NCBI RefSeq assembly: GCF_017876315.1
Contig: NZ_JAGINU010000001.1
Span: 5,394,001-5,458,000 of the forward strand
DNA: 64,000 nucleotides
Direction of reading: 5' to 3'
DNA from: Pseudonocardia parietis
GTDB lineage: Bacteria; Actinomycetota; Actinomycetes; Mycobacteriales; Pseudonocardiaceae
Part shown: positions 33,960-42,587 of the stretch, in pieces
Position numbering within the stretch: position 1 is the first letter of the stretch
How the letters are laid out: the number at the start of each line of letters is the position of its first letter
Made by a program: the position numbers and the translations under genes
The notes under the pieces: generated by a model
Database searches by the model: none
What the model was told of the DNA's origin: nothing
What the model saw: only the letters and a program-made list of their open reading frames with translations

Positions 33960-35285
33960 TCAGGGCCGGGCCAGACCGAGCCGGTCCCGCAGCGTCGTGC
34001 CCTCGTAGGAGGTGCGGAACAGCCCGCGGCGCTGCAGCTCCGGGACGACCATCGCGACGAACTCCTCGAAGGCGCCGGGCAGGTGGGTCGCGGCCAGCAC
34101 GAAGCCGTCACACGCCCCGGACCGGAACCACTCCTCCATCCCGTCGGCCACCTGCGCCGGCGTCCCGACGAACCGCGGCCCCTGCAACAGGGTCGCCCGG
34201 TGCGCGGCGAGATCGCGCACGGTCACCGGGCGGTCCAGATGGCGCGCGACGCCCTCGGCCAGCCCGCGGATCCCGCGGCCGGCGGCCATCATCTCCTCGG
34301 TGACCGGGTCGTCGAGGTCGTGCACGGAGAAGTCGTAGTTGTTGACCTCGGACAGCAGCGCCAGCGACGCCAGCGGGTGCACGTACTCGTCGAGGAACAG
34401 CCGCTCCTTCTCCCGGGCGATGGCCTCGGTCTCCCCGACCACGGTGTAGGCCATCGGGAGCAGCCGCACCTCCTTCGGGTCCCGCCCGGCGTCGGCGACG
34501 GCCTGCTTCTGCTCTGCGTACTGCTGTTGCGCGACGGCCAGCCCGGGGGCCGCGGTGAAGACGAGGTCGGCCCACCGGCCGGCGAAGCTGCGGCCGCGCC
34601 CGGACGAGCCGGCCTGCAGGATCGTCGGCCGCCCCTGCGGGGTGCGCGGCACGGTCAGCGGGCCGCGCACCGAGAAGTACTCGCCGCGGTGGTCGATCTC
34701 GTGCACCTTGTCCGGGTCGGCGAACTCGCCGGAGGCCCGGTCCATGACCAGGGCGCCGTCCTCCCAGGAGTCCCACAGCGCGGTGACCGCCTCCAGGAAC
34801 TCGTCGGCCCGGTCGTAGCGCTCGTCGTGGCCGAGATGGGTGTCGCGGCCGAAGTTCTGCGCCTCCGAGTCGTTGACCGAGGTCACGACGTTCCACGCGG
34901 CACGCCCGCCGGACAGGTGGTCCAGGGTCGCGAACGTGCGGGCGACGTGGAACGGGTCGTAGTAGGTCGTGGAGTAGGTCGCCCCGACACCGATCCGCTC
35001 GGTCGCCGCGACGATCCCACCGAGCACGGCGGTCAGGTCGAGCTTCACCGGGCGGGCCCCGTAGCGCACGGCGTCGGCGACCGAGTTTCCGTAGACCCCC
35101 GGCATCGCCAGCCGGTCGTCGAAGAACACCAGGTCGAACAGGCCGCGTTCCAGGGTGCGCGCGATCCGCGTGTAGTAGCCCATGGACAGGAACGACAGGT
35201 CAGCCGAGGGGTAGCGCCACGACCCGGAGTACACCGTGACGTTGCCGGCCTGCATGAACCCGACCAGGGTCATCTGCCCGTTCAT
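33960..35285 (-). CDS. Flavin-dependent monooxygenase, NtaA/SnaA type
   Basis: A 441-residue LLM-class monooxygenase, related to but distinct from the one at 29591-30973. Visible family blocks: MTLVGFMQAGNVTVYSGSWR, FDLVFFDDRLAM, ARTFATLDHLSGGRAAWNVVTS, NFGRDTHLGHDERY and LQAGSSGRGRSFAGRWADLVF. It should use FMNH2 and O2. Its ATG overlaps the stop of the CitE-like lyase (ATGA), and it is the last gene of a LacI-regulated operon with CoA-transferase and lyase. The substrate is likely a carboxylic acid or its CoA ester, unidentified. Confidence 0.9.
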   Translation of the reverse strand: MNGQMTLVGFMQAGNVTVYSGSWRYPSADLSFLSMGYYTRIARTLERGLFDLVFFDDRLAMPGVYGNSVADAVRYGARPVKLDLTAVLGGIVAATERIGVGATYSTTYYDPFHVARTFATLDHLSGGRAAWNVVTSVNDSEAQNFGRDTHLGHDERYDRADEFLEAVTALWDSWEDGALVMDRASGEFADPDKVHEIDHRGEYFSVRGPLTVPRTPQGRPTILQAGSSGRGRSFAGRWADLVFTAAPGLAVAQQQYAEQKQAVADAGRDPKEVRLLPMAYTVVGETEAIAREKERLFLDEYVHPLASLALLSEVNNYDFSVHDLDDPVTEEMMAAGRGIRGLAEGVARHLDRPVTVRDLAAHRATLLQGPRFVGTPAQVADGMEEWFRSGACDGFVLAATHLPGAFEEFVAMVVPELQRRGLFRTSYEGTTLRDRLGLARP

Positions 35286-36211
35286 CGAACCTCCCCGCCG
35301 TCGCGGCCCAGCAGGGCCGCCTTCGTCCGGACGGTCTCGGCGTGCCGCAGGTGGGCCGCGTCGACCAGCATCCCGTCGAGGCCGGTGGCACCGCGGCCCG
35401 CGGCCTCGGCGTCGCGGTAGGCCGCGACGGTGCGCCGCGCGTGCGCGATCTCCTCCGGCGTGGGTGCGAACACGTCGTTCGCCGGCTCCACCTGGGAGGG
35501 GTGGATCGCCCACTTGCCGGCGAAGCCCATGGCGCCGGCCCGCTCGCAGGCGGTCCGGTAGCCGTCGGGGTCGCGGTAGTTCGGGTACGGCGCGTCGACC
35601 GCCTCGATGCCCGCCGCCCGGGCCGCCACCACGATCCGCGAGCGGGCGTAGTGCCAGAGGTCGCCCGGGTAGTCGGCGCGCGGGTCGAAGTTGGTGTCGA
35701 CGCGGGCGCCCTGCGACGCCGAGAAGTCACCGGCCCCGAAGATCAGTGCCTCCAGCCGGTCCGAGGAGCGGGCGATCGCGTCGACCTCCTGGAGGCCCTC
35801 GACCTCCTCGATCAGCACCTCCAGGCCGATCCGTTTCCCCAGCCCGAGCGTCTCCTCCAGCTGGGTGAGCAGCACGTCCACCCACCACACGTCCCGGGCC
35901 GCGCGCACCTTCGGCACGATGATCACGTCCAGCGCCTCGCGGGCAGCGGTGACCACCTCGATCACGTCGCCGTGCGCCCACCGGGTGTCGACGCCGTTCA
36001 TCCGGATCGCCCGGGTCGTGGCGCCCCAGTCCAGCTCGCGCAGCGCCCGGGCCGCCTTCGGCCGGGCCGCCTCGCGTTCGGCGGGCGCGCAGGCGTCCTC
36101 CAGGTCCAGGAACACCAGGTCGGCGCCGGCGGCCGCGGCCTTGGCGAACATGTGCTCGTTGCTCGCCGGGGTGGCGAGCTCGCTGCGCCGGGCGCGGACC
36201 GGTCGGGACAT
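35282..36211 (-). CDS. HpcH/HpaI-CitE family CoA ester lyase
   Basis: A 309-residue TIM-barrel lyase of the CitE-like group, which cleaves or forms C-C bonds in malyl-, citramalyl- or related CoA esters using Mg2+. Key segments: RRSELATPASNEHMF at the start, LVFLDLEDACAP with metal ligands, VEGLQEVDAI with the second Glu, IFGAGDFSAS, and KWAIHPSQVEPAN near the end. It overlaps both neighbours (TGATG upstream, ATGA downstream). With the CoA-transferase it suggests activation then cleavage of a branched or hydroxy acid. Confidence 0.9.
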   Translation of the reverse strand: MSRPVRARRSELATPASNEHMFAKAAAAGADLVFLDLEDACAPAEREAARPKAARALRELDWGATTRAIRMNGVDTRWAHGDVIEVVTAAREALDVIIVPKVRAARDVWWVDVLLTQLEETLGLGKRIGLEVLIEEVEGLQEVDAIARSSDRLEALIFGAGDFSASQGARVDTNFDPRADYPGDLWHYARSRIVVAARAAGIEAVDAPYPNYRDPDGYRTACERAGAMGFAGKWAIHPSQVEPANDVFAPTPEEIAHARRTVAAYRDAEAAGRGATGLDGMLVDAAHLRHAETVRTKAALLGRDGGEVR

Positions 36212-37419
36212 CAGAGCACCTCCTGGGCACGGAGCTCGGCGAGGCGGGCGTCGTCGAGGCCGAGCAGCTCGCGGTAGACCTCGTCGGTGTGCGCGCCGAG
36301 CGACGGGCCGAGGTGGGTGATCCGGCCCGGGGTGGCCGAGAACCGCGGTACCGGGGCCTGCACCCGCATCTCGCCCAGGTCGTCGTCGGCGACCCGGGGG
36401 TAGGTGTCGCGCGCGACGAGCTGCGGGTCGGCGAGCAGCTGCGGGGCGTCGTAGACCGGTGCGGCGGCGACGTCGGCCTCCTCGAACACCGCCATCGCCT
36501 CCTCCAGGGTCCGCCCGGCGATCCAGTCCGCCATCACCTCGTCGATCTCGCCTGCGTGCTTCAGCCGTTGCTGGGCCTCGGCGAACCGCGGGTCCGAGGT
36601 CAGGTCCGGGCGCCCGACGGCACGCAGTGCCCGCATCGCGATCGTCGGCGCGGACCCGGACATGGCCAGCCAGTGCCCGTCGGCGGTGCGGTAGGTGTTG
36701 CGCGGGGCCGAGATGTCCCACCGGTTGCCGGTGCGGTTCGGCACGGCCCCCAGCTGGTCGTAGGTGAGCACCGGCTGCTCGATCAGCCGCGCGAGGGGCT
36801 CGATCAGGTTGATGTCGATCAGCTGGCCGCTGCCGCCGCGGGCGTCGCGGTGGTAGAGCGCCATCATCACCGCCCAGGTCGCGGTGAGTGCGGCGACGCC
36901 GTCGGCGAGCATGAACGAGGGCAGCGTGGGCGGCCCGTCCGGATGCCCGGTGAGGTGGGCGAACCCGCTCATCGCCTCGCCGAGGGTGCCGAACCCCGGC
37001 CGGTCGGACTTCGGCCCGCCCGCCCCGTAGCCGGTGACGTGCACGGTCACCAGTCCCGGGTTGCGGGCCGACAGCGACGCGTGGTCCAGCCCCCACCGCT
37101 CCAGGGTCGACGGACGCAGGTTGAGCACCACGACGTCGGCGGTGTCCACCAGCCCGCGCAGCAGGTCCCGGCCTGCCTCGAGCCGCAGGTTCGCGGTCAC
37201 CGAGCGCTTGTTGCGCGACACCGACTTCCACATCAGACCGACGCCGTCGCGCTGGGCGCCCCACTGGCGCAGTGGGTCTCCGCCGTCGGGCTGCTCGACC
37301 TTGATCACGTCGGCCCCGTGCTCGCCGAGCCAGGTGGCGATCAGTGGCCCCGCGGCCAGGGTCGCGGCGTCGACGACCCGCAGGCCCGCCAACGGTCCGG
37401 TACTCGCCGCGCCGGTCAT
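36211..37419 (-). CDS. CaiB/BaiF family CoA-transferase, no Asp at active site
   Basis: A 402-residue family III CoA-transferase by overall sequence (GLRVVDAATLAAGPL; DVIKVEQPDGGDPLR; a conserved ISAPRNTYRTADG region). At the position of the catalytic Asp (Asp141 in the 10912-12096 paralogue) it has Gly144 in RPGFGTLGEAMSG. This variant is common among actinobacterial homologues, so chemistry may differ from formyl-CoA transferase. It is the first gene of the operon and is divergent from LacI, with a palindromic operator 41 bp upstream of its ATG. Confidence 0.88.
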   Translation of the reverse strand: MTGAASTGPLAGLRVVDAATLAAGPLIATWLGEHGADVIKVEQPDGGDPLRQWGAQRDGVGLMWKSVSRNKRSVTANLRLEAGRDLLRGLVDTADVVVLNLRPSTLERWGLDHASLSARNPGLVTVHVTGYGAGGPKSDRPGFGTLGEAMSGFAHLTGHPDGPPTLPSFMLADGVAALTATWAVMMALYHRDARGGSGQLIDINLIEPLARLIEQPVLTYDQLGAVPNRTGNRWDISAPRNTYRTADGHWLAMSGSAPTIAMRALRAVGRPDLTSDPRFAEAQQRLKHAGEIDEVMADWIAGRTLEEAMAVFEEADVAAAPVYDAPQLLADPQLVARDTYPRVADDDLGEMRVQAPVPRFSATPGRITHLGPSLGAHTDEVYRELLGLDDARLAELRAQEVL

Positions 37420-37459
37420 CGACCGACCTCCTCCGCCTCGTCGCGTGACGCTCGGATTG

Positions 37460-37473
37460 TGTAAAGCTTTACA
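37460..37473. promoter_or_regulatory. LacI-type operator upstream of CoA-transferase
   Basis: TGTAAAGCTTTACA is a perfect 14-bp palindrome 41 bp before the CoA-transferase start. The half TGTAAAG recurs at 37672, beside the LacI start. LacI-family sites usually have a central CG; here it is GC. The pair fits dual control of the divergon. Confidence 0.7.
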
Positions 37474-37671
37474 AACCCGAACGTGGTCGAGTACAGCACG
37501 GCCCCGCCAATCCGGTCAACACGCTCCGGGCACCCACCGGCGAACCGCGCTTCGTCGATCACCCAACACGCCCTGGAGACCGCGGGACCAGGGTTGACGG
37601 GAGATGCCCGGCCGTGTCTCCTGGTACCCCTCGGTGCCGGCTCAGCAGGGTCGTCCCCGCCCGGTCGTCGA

Positions 37672-37685
37672 TGTAAAGGTTTGCT
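37672..37685. promoter_or_regulatory. LacI-type operator at lacI start
   Basis: TGTAAAGGTTTGCT shares its first seven bases with the palindrome at 37460 and has an imperfect second half. It ends 2 bp before the LacI ATG, so binding there would block the gene's own start: likely autoregulation. Confidence 0.6.
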
Positions 37686-37687
37686 CC

Positions 37688-38710
37688 ATGCCGGCTCGCA
37701 CGCGTCGCGGTGAGGTCGGCGTCGTCGATCTGGCCCGCGAGCTGGGGGTCTCCACCGCGACCGTCTCACGTGCCCTCAACGGCAGCGCGCAGGTACGACC
37801 GGAGCTGGCCCGCCGGATCCGCGACCACGCCCGGGACCGCGGCTACGTCGCGAACCGGCACGCCCGCGCGCTCTCGTCGAACTCCAGCCGTGCCTTCGTC
37901 GGGTTCGTGATCCCCTATGTCGACACGCCGGCCTACTCGGCCGTGGCCGCCCAGTGCGCCCGGCTGCTGTCCGCCGACGGAACGCAGATGATCCTCACGA
38001 TCACCGAGAACGACCCGCGGCGCGAGCTGGACCAGATCCGGGACCTGGTGGCGACCCGGGTCGCGGGCATGGTCGTCTCCCCCAGCACGGGCATCCTCGC
38101 CGGCACCCGCGAGCTGCTGCGGGAGCTGCCGGTAGTGCAGTTCCACCGCAGCTGCGGGATCGACGCGCCCGGGGTCTACAGCGACGACACCGCCCTGGGC
38201 GACGCGGTCACCCGGCTCGTCGACCTCGGGCACCGGCGGATCGGCTACATCGGTCCGAGCCGGGCGATCTCGAACGGTGCCGCCCGGCTGGCCGCCGTCC
38301 GCGACGGCGCCGCGGCCGCCGGCCTCGACCCGGACTCCCTGGCGGTACGGCTGCTCGAACCGGCCACCGACCAGGGCGCGGGCGCCGTTCGGGAGCTGCT
38401 GCACCGCGCCGACCGCCCGACCGCGCTGGTCGTCGGTGGCGGGACGCTGTCGCTGGCCGTCGCCCGTGCGGTCCGCGCCTCGGGGCTGCGCCTGCCCGGG
38501 GACCTGTCCCTGGTCGTCTACGGGGACCCGGCGTGGTTCGCGCTGCACGACCCGCCGCTGAGCGTCGTCTCCATCGACTACCCCGAGCTGGCCCGGCGGG
38601 CGGCGCGTCTGCTGCTCGACCGCATCGGCGGGGACTCGTCCGGCGACGTGCTGTTGACGTCCGAGCTGCACATCGGCGGCTCGACCGGTCCCCCACCGCC
38701 GGGGGCCTGA
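37688..38710 (+). CDS. LacI-family transcriptional regulator
   Basis: A 340-residue regulator. The N-terminal helix-turn-helix is textbook (VVDLARELGVSTATVSRALNGS, residues about 12-33), followed by the hinge helix VANRHARALSSN. The periplasmic-binding-like domain covers about 62-335, with VGFVIPYVDTPAYSAVA and HRRIGYIGPS. ATG 37688 follows a candidate operator. It heads a plus-strand unit with a TRAP transporter 28 bp downstream and is divergent from the CoA-transferase/lyase/monooxygenase operon, so it likely senses the transported acid or its CoA ester. Confidence 0.92.
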   Translation: MPARTRRGEVGVVDLARELGVSTATVSRALNGSAQVRPELARRIRDHARDRGYVANRHARALSSNSSRAFVGFVIPYVDTPAYSAVAAQCARLLSADGTQMILTITENDPRRELDQIRDLVATRVAGMVVSPSTGILAGTRELLRELPVVQFHRSCGIDAPGVYSDDTALGDAVTRLVDLGHRRIGYIGPSRAISNGAARLAAVRDGAAAAGLDPDSLAVRLLEPATDQGAGAVRELLHRADRPTALVVGGGTLSLAVARAVRASGLRLPGDLSLVVYGDPAWFALHDPPLSVVSIDYPELARRAARLLLDRIGGDSSGDVLLTSELHIGGSTGPPPPGA

Positions 38711-38738
38711 CCCGCGCACCGACCCGAGGAGGACAGGG

Positions 38739-39866
38739 TTGTCCACACCGACCGGGCCGTCCCGGCACCGCCCACCCACGCGCACGTGGCGCGCGGCCGC
38801 CGTGGTGCTGGCCGTGGCCATGACCCTGACCGCCTGCGGGACGGCGCCCCCCGACGACGGCGCTCCACCGGGCGTGGTCACCCTCCGGATCGGCGACTCC
38901 TACCCACCGAGCCATCCGGCCTCGCGGGGCGGCGTCGACTTCTTCGTCGAGCGGGCCGTCGCCCTCTCGGAAGGACGCCTGGCCTTCGACTACTTCCCGT
39001 CCGCGCAGCTGGGCAAGGCCGAGGACCACGTCGCGCTCACCCGCTCCGGGGCGATCGACATCGGTGTGGTGTCCCCGCCCTACCTGGCCGACCGGCTGCC
39101 GCTGTCGAACGTGGCCGACCTGCCCGGGATGAGCACCGACGCCTGCCGACCGGCCGCGGCACTGAGCTCGCTGATGTCGCCGGGCGCTCCGGACGGCACC
39201 GGCGCCGGGATCCTGCACACCGCCGAGTACGGCCCGCAGGGCCTGCGGATGCTCTTCGTCGGCGTCCAGCCCGGCTACGAGGTGATGACCGTGGATGCCC
39301 CGGTCACCACACCGTCCGACCTGGCCGGGCTGCAGCTGCGGTCCTCGGGTGGCGTGCTGGACCAGGCCGTGCAGGCCCTCGGCGCGGCGCCGGTCTCGAT
39401 CGCCGGGCCGGAGATGTACGAGGCGCTGTCACGGGGCACCGTCGACGGGACGACGCTGCCGCCGATGAGCGCCACCCCGTACCGCCTCGACGAGGTCACC
39501 ACCGACGCGACCCTCGGCGCCCCGCTGGGCAGCTTCACCCTGAGCTACGTCGTCGGCGAGAGCACGTGGGAGCGGCTGCCCGACGACCTGCGCGCGGTGC
39601 TGACCCGGGCCGGCGCCGAGACCACCGCCCACCTGTGCACGGCCATCGAGCAGGAGAACGAGCGGTCCCGGACCTCGCTCGCCGAAGGCGGGCTGGACTT
39701 CACCCCGCTCACGCCGGAGCAGATCGAGCAGTGGCGCACCGCGCTGGCACCGGTGCGCGGCCAGTGGGTCGCGGACATGGAGGAGCGCGGGCTGCCGGGT
39801 GCGGCGACCCTGGACGCGATGGAGCAGGCACTCGCCACCACCGGGCGGGGTGGTTCGGATGGCTGA
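38739..39866 (+). CDS. dctP: TRAP transporter substrate-binding lipoprotein DctP
   Basis: A 375-residue solute receptor of a TRAP transporter. The N terminus is a lipoprotein signal (AAAVVLAVAMTLTACG), with Cys33 as the lipidated residue, as expected for a Gram-positive. The mature part has LRIGDSYPPSHPASRGGVDFF, FDYFPSAQLGKAEDHV, and the LAGLQLRSSGG segment where the carboxylate-binding Arg sits. TTG 38739 is the start, with GAGGAGGACAG upstream. Its stop lies 8 bp inside the DctQ gene. It should bind the carboxylic acid degraded by the divergent operon. Confidence 0.88.
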   Translation: MSTPTGPSRHRPPTRTWRAAAVVLAVAMTLTACGTAPPDDGAPPGVVTLRIGDSYPPSHPASRGGVDFFVERAVALSEGRLAFDYFPSAQLGKAEDHVALTRSGAIDIGVVSPPYLADRLPLSNVADLPGMSTDACRPAAALSSLMSPGAPDGTGAGILHTAEYGPQGLRMLFVGVQPGYEVMTVDAPVTTPSDLAGLQLRSSGGVLDQAVQALGAAPVSIAGPEMYEALSRGTVDGTTLPPMSATPYRLDEVTTDATLGAPLGSFTLSYVVGESTWERLPDDLRAVLTRAGAETTAHLCTAIEQENERSRTSLAEGGLDFTPLTPEQIEQWRTALAPVRGQWVADMEERGLPGAATLDAMEQALATTGRGGSDG

Positions 39867-40383
39867 CCGGCTCCTGCGCCGCGTCGAGGACGCGCTGGGT
39901 GTCCTCGCCGGTCTCGCGCTCGCGGCGATGGCGCTGCTGATGGGTGCCGAGGTGGTGGCCCGCTACGTGCTCGGCTCCCCGTTGTCCTGGGCGGTCGGGC
40001 TGGTCAGCAACTACCTGATGGTCGCGTTCTTCTACCTCGGCCTGCCGGTCACCGTCCGGGAGGGCGCGCACGTGGCGATCGACGTCGTCTACGACCGGCT
40101 CCCCCGCGCGCTGCGGCCGTGGTGCGACCGGCTGGCCGCGGCCACCGGGCTCGTGTTCCTGCTCGCCGTCGCGGTCGGTGGGCTCCTGCTCACCACGGAC
40201 GCCGCCGCGGGCGGGTACGCGCCGCCTGCCGGGTCCGCGGAGCTGCCCTGGCCGGTGTGGACCTCGGCGGTCATGGTCCCGCTCGGCGCGCTCGTCGCCG
40301 CGGCACGGCTGGTGCTGCTCCTCGTGGAGGGGGCGCCCGCCACGGTCCCGGAGACCGACCCCACCAGCACGGAGGTGCGCTGA
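39859..40383 (+). CDS. dctQ: TRAP transporter small permease DctQ
   Basis: A 174-residue membrane protein with four helices (about 10-30, 45-62, 87-108, 126-148) and the DctQ signature in EVVARYVLGSPLSWAVGLVSN and VREGAHVAIDVV. It holds the large permease and couples it to DctP. ATG 39859 overlaps the DctP stop by 8 bp and its TGA overlaps the DctM ATG (TGATG), so the three are translated together. Confidence 0.88.
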   Translation: MADRLLRRVEDALGVLAGLALAAMALLMGAEVVARYVLGSPLSWAVGLVSNYLMVAFFYLGLPVTVREGAHVAIDVVYDRLPRALRPWCDRLAAATGLVFLLAVAVGGLLLTTDAAAGGYAPPAGSAELPWPVWTSAVMVPLGALVAAARLVLLLVEGAPATVPETDPTSTEVR

Positions 40384-41675
40384 TGCTCGTCGCCGGAGTC
40401 CTGCTCCTGCTGCTGGTCCTGCTGCTGCTCCGGGTCCCGGTCGGGTTCGCGATCGGGGCGACCGGCCTGGTCGGCCTGCTGTCCTACGGCGGCCTGCCCG
40501 TCCTCGCCGGGTTCCTGGAGACCGCCCCGCACTCGGCGATCGCGTCGCACTCGCTGGCCCCCATCCCCCTGTTCATCCTGATGGCGCAGTTCGTGCTGCT
40601 CAGCGGTGTCGCCACGGAGCTGTTCGACGCCGCGCGGATCTGGGTCGGCCGGCTCCCGGCCGGGCTCGGTGTCGGGACGACGGTGTCCGGCGCCGCGTTC
40701 GCCGCCGTGTCCGGGTCGTCCACCGCGGCCGCGGCGACGCTGGCCGCCACCTCCATCCCGGAGATGGAACGGCGCGGCTACGACGGCCGGCTGGCCAACG
40801 GCCTGGTCGCCGTGGTCGGGACCCTCGCGGCGATGGTGCCGCCGAGCATCATCCTGGTGTTCTACGCGATCCTCGCCGAGGCGAGCGTCGGCAAGGTGCT
40901 GCTCGCCGGGTTCCTCCCCGGCCTGCTCATCACGCTCGCGATCATCGTGACGACGTTGCTGCTGGTCCGCCGCAACCCCGACCTCGCCCCGCGCGGTGAG
41001 GCGCACCCGGTGGCGGTCAAGGTCCGCACGCTGACCGCGGTGGGCCCGGTCCTGATGCTGTTCCTGCTGGTCGTCGGCGGGATCTACATCGGACTCGCCA
41101 CCCCGACCGAGGCAGCCGCGCTCGGCGCGACCGGCGCGTTCGTGCTGTGTGCACTCCGGCGCAAGGCCACCCTCGCGGGCGTCCGGAAGGCACTGGGCGC
41201 CACGCTGGCCTCCAGCGCGATGATCCTGCTGATCATCATGGCGGCGTTCCTGTTCGGCTACTTCCTGACCCTGACCCGGGTCACGCAGGGGCTGGTGGAC
41301 ACGATCGGCGGGCTCGCCGCGCCACCGACGGTGATCTTCCTGCTGATCGCCCTGATCTACCTGGTGCTGGGCGCGTTCATGGACCAGATCGCGATCCTCG
41401 CGCTGACCGTGCCCATCGTGCTGCCGGTGATCGAGGAGCTCGGCTACGACCCGATCTGGTTCGGCGTCATGGTGGTGCTGCTGGCCGAGATCGGCCTGGT
41501 CACTCCCCCGCTGGGACTCAACGTCTTCATCGTCGCGCGGGCCACCGGCCGTCCGCCGGAACAGATCTTCCGTGCGGTCGTGCCCTACATCGTGGCGATG
41601 CTCCTGCTGGTGCTGCTGTTCACCGCGTTCCCGCAGATCGTGCTCTGGATCCCCGAGACGATGGGCGGGTCGTAG
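40383..41675 (+). CDS. dctM: TRAP transporter large permease DctM
   Basis: A 430-residue permease with about 12 helices. DctM landmarks are visible: LRVPVGFAIGATGLVGLL, AAFAAVSGSSTAAAATLAATSIPEM (the first transport loop), MVPPSIILVFYAILAEASVG, and GAFMDQIAILALTVPIVLPV. It uses a sodium or proton gradient to import the acid held by DctP. It ends the LacI-dctPQM unit; a large palindrome starts 3 bp after the stop. Confidence 0.93.
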   Translation: MLVAGVLLLLLVLLLLRVPVGFAIGATGLVGLLSYGGLPVLAGFLETAPHSAIASHSLAPIPLFILMAQFVLLSGVATELFDAARIWVGRLPAGLGVGTTVSGAAFAAVSGSSTAAAATLAATSIPEMERRGYDGRLANGLVAVVGTLAAMVPPSIILVFYAILAEASVGKVLLAGFLPGLLITLAIIVTTLLLVRRNPDLAPRGEAHPVAVKVRTLTAVGPVLMLFLLVVGGIYIGLATPTEAAALGATGAFVLCALRRKATLAGVRKALGATLASSAMILLIIMAAFLFGYFLTLTRVTQGLVDTIGGLAAPPTVIFLLIALIYLVLGAFMDQIAILALTVPIVLPVIEELGYDPIWFGVMVVLLAEIGLVTPPLGLNVFIVARATGRPPEQIFRAVVPYIVAMLLLVLLFTAFPQIVLWIPETMGGS

Positions 41676-41677
41676 CT

Positions 41678-41747
41678 TTCCCGCCGAGATGCGCCGCAGC
41701 GGGAATTGTCGATCTCTCCGGCCCGCTGAGCTGCATCTCGGCGGGAA
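41678..41747 (+). terminator. Large nested palindrome after TRAP operon
   Basis: Outer arms of 15 bp (41678-41692 and 41733-41747; TTCCCGCCGAGATGC) are perfect complements; an inner 7-bp pair (CAGCGGG/CCCGCTG, 41697-41703 and 41722-41728) follows a symmetric 4-nt internal loop. It should terminate dctPQM. The arm CCCGCCGAG recurs in the palindrome at 48173, which suggests a dispersed repeat family. Confidence 0.65.
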
Positions 41748-41791
41748 CGATCCGTGCTCGGGTCGAGGCCGGGCTGTGCCACGATGGCCGC

Positions 41792-42187
41792 ATGGAGCCC
41801 GGCCTCGACGCGGTCCTCGCCGCGCACGACGTGGCGGTGGCCTACCTGTTCGGCTCGCGCGCCGAGGGCACCGCGCGGGCGGGGAGCGACCACGACGTCG
41901 CCGTGCTGTTCACCGGCGAGGAACCGGTGCTGGACGCGACCGAGCGGCTCGCCGCCGACCTGGCCGTGCCGCTCGGTACCCGGGTCGACGTCGTCGACCT
42001 CGCGCGGGCGGGCCTTGAGCTGCGCGGCACGGTCGCCGACAACGGGCGGCTGCTGTTCAGCGCCGACGAGACCATCCGGGTCCGGTTCGAAGTGGATGCT
42101 CGCATGCGGTGGATCGAGTTCCGGCCCGTGCTCGAGGAGACGACGCAGTCGTTCCTCGAACGTGTGGCGCGAGAAGGGTTGCGGTAG
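41792..42187 (+). CDS. mntA: MntA-type nucleotidyltransferase antitoxin
   Basis: A 131-residue minimal nucleotidyltransferase. The active-site motif GS-x10-DxD is complete: Gly21-Ser22 in FGSRAEGTARAGSDHD with Asp33 and Asp35, plus a third Asp in TRVDVVDL. In characterised pairs MntA modifies the HepT toxin with AMP and so neutralises it. HepT follows 3 bp downstream. A CACGATGG stretch precedes the ATG, but no clear ribosome site is seen. Confidence 0.85.
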   Translation: MEPGLDAVLAAHDVAVAYLFGSRAEGTARAGSDHDVAVLFTGEEPVLDATERLAADLAVPLGTRVDVVDLARAGLELRGTVADNGRLLFSADETIRVRFEVDARMRWIEFRPVLEETTQSFLERVAREGLR

Positions 42188-42190
42188 ACG

Positions 42191-42577
42191 ATGGTCGACG
42201 CCGACCGGGTCCGCCGGCTCCTGGTGATGCTCGAGCACTACCGGGACCTGTTGGCGGAGGACCGCCCGGACCCCTACCGCCGCAGGCACCTGGTGCAGAC
42301 CGCCGCACAGATCTGCATCGACCTCGCCAACCACGTGATCGCCTCGGACGGGCACCGCACCCCGCGCGACTACGGGGACGCCTTCCGCGTGCTCGCCGAG
42401 GTCGGCGTACTGGACAACGGCCTGGCCGGCCGCATGGTGTCGCTCGCCGGCGCTCGGAACCTCATCGTGCACCTCTACGCCGAGGTCGACGACGATCTCC
42501 TCGCCCGCAGCATCCGGGAGGGTGGCCTCGACGATCTCGGGGGCTTCGCCGCCCGGATCGCAGCCCTCGCGGTCTGA
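42191..42577 (+). CDS. hepT: HepT-like HEPN RNase toxin
   Basis: A 128-residue HEPN-domain protein (DUF86/HepT). The RNase motif R-x4-H-x-Y is seen as Arg89, His94 and Tyr96 in ARNLIVHLYAEV. The first part has the helix VRRLLVMLEHYRDLL and an ICIDLANHVIA segment typical of HepT. Tyr96 is the residue that the MntA partner would be expected to modify. It forms a two-gene toxin-antitoxin unit with the gene 3 bp upstream. It converges on the amino-acid dehydrogenase gene, 10 bp away. Confidence 0.87.
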   Translation: MVDADRVRRLLVMLEHYRDLLAEDRPDPYRRRHLVQTAAQICIDLANHVIASDGHRTPRDYGDAFRVLAEVGVLDNGLAGRMVSLAGARNLIVHLYAEVDDDLLARSIREGGLDDLGGFAARIAALAV

Positions 42578-42587
42578 CCCACGACGA

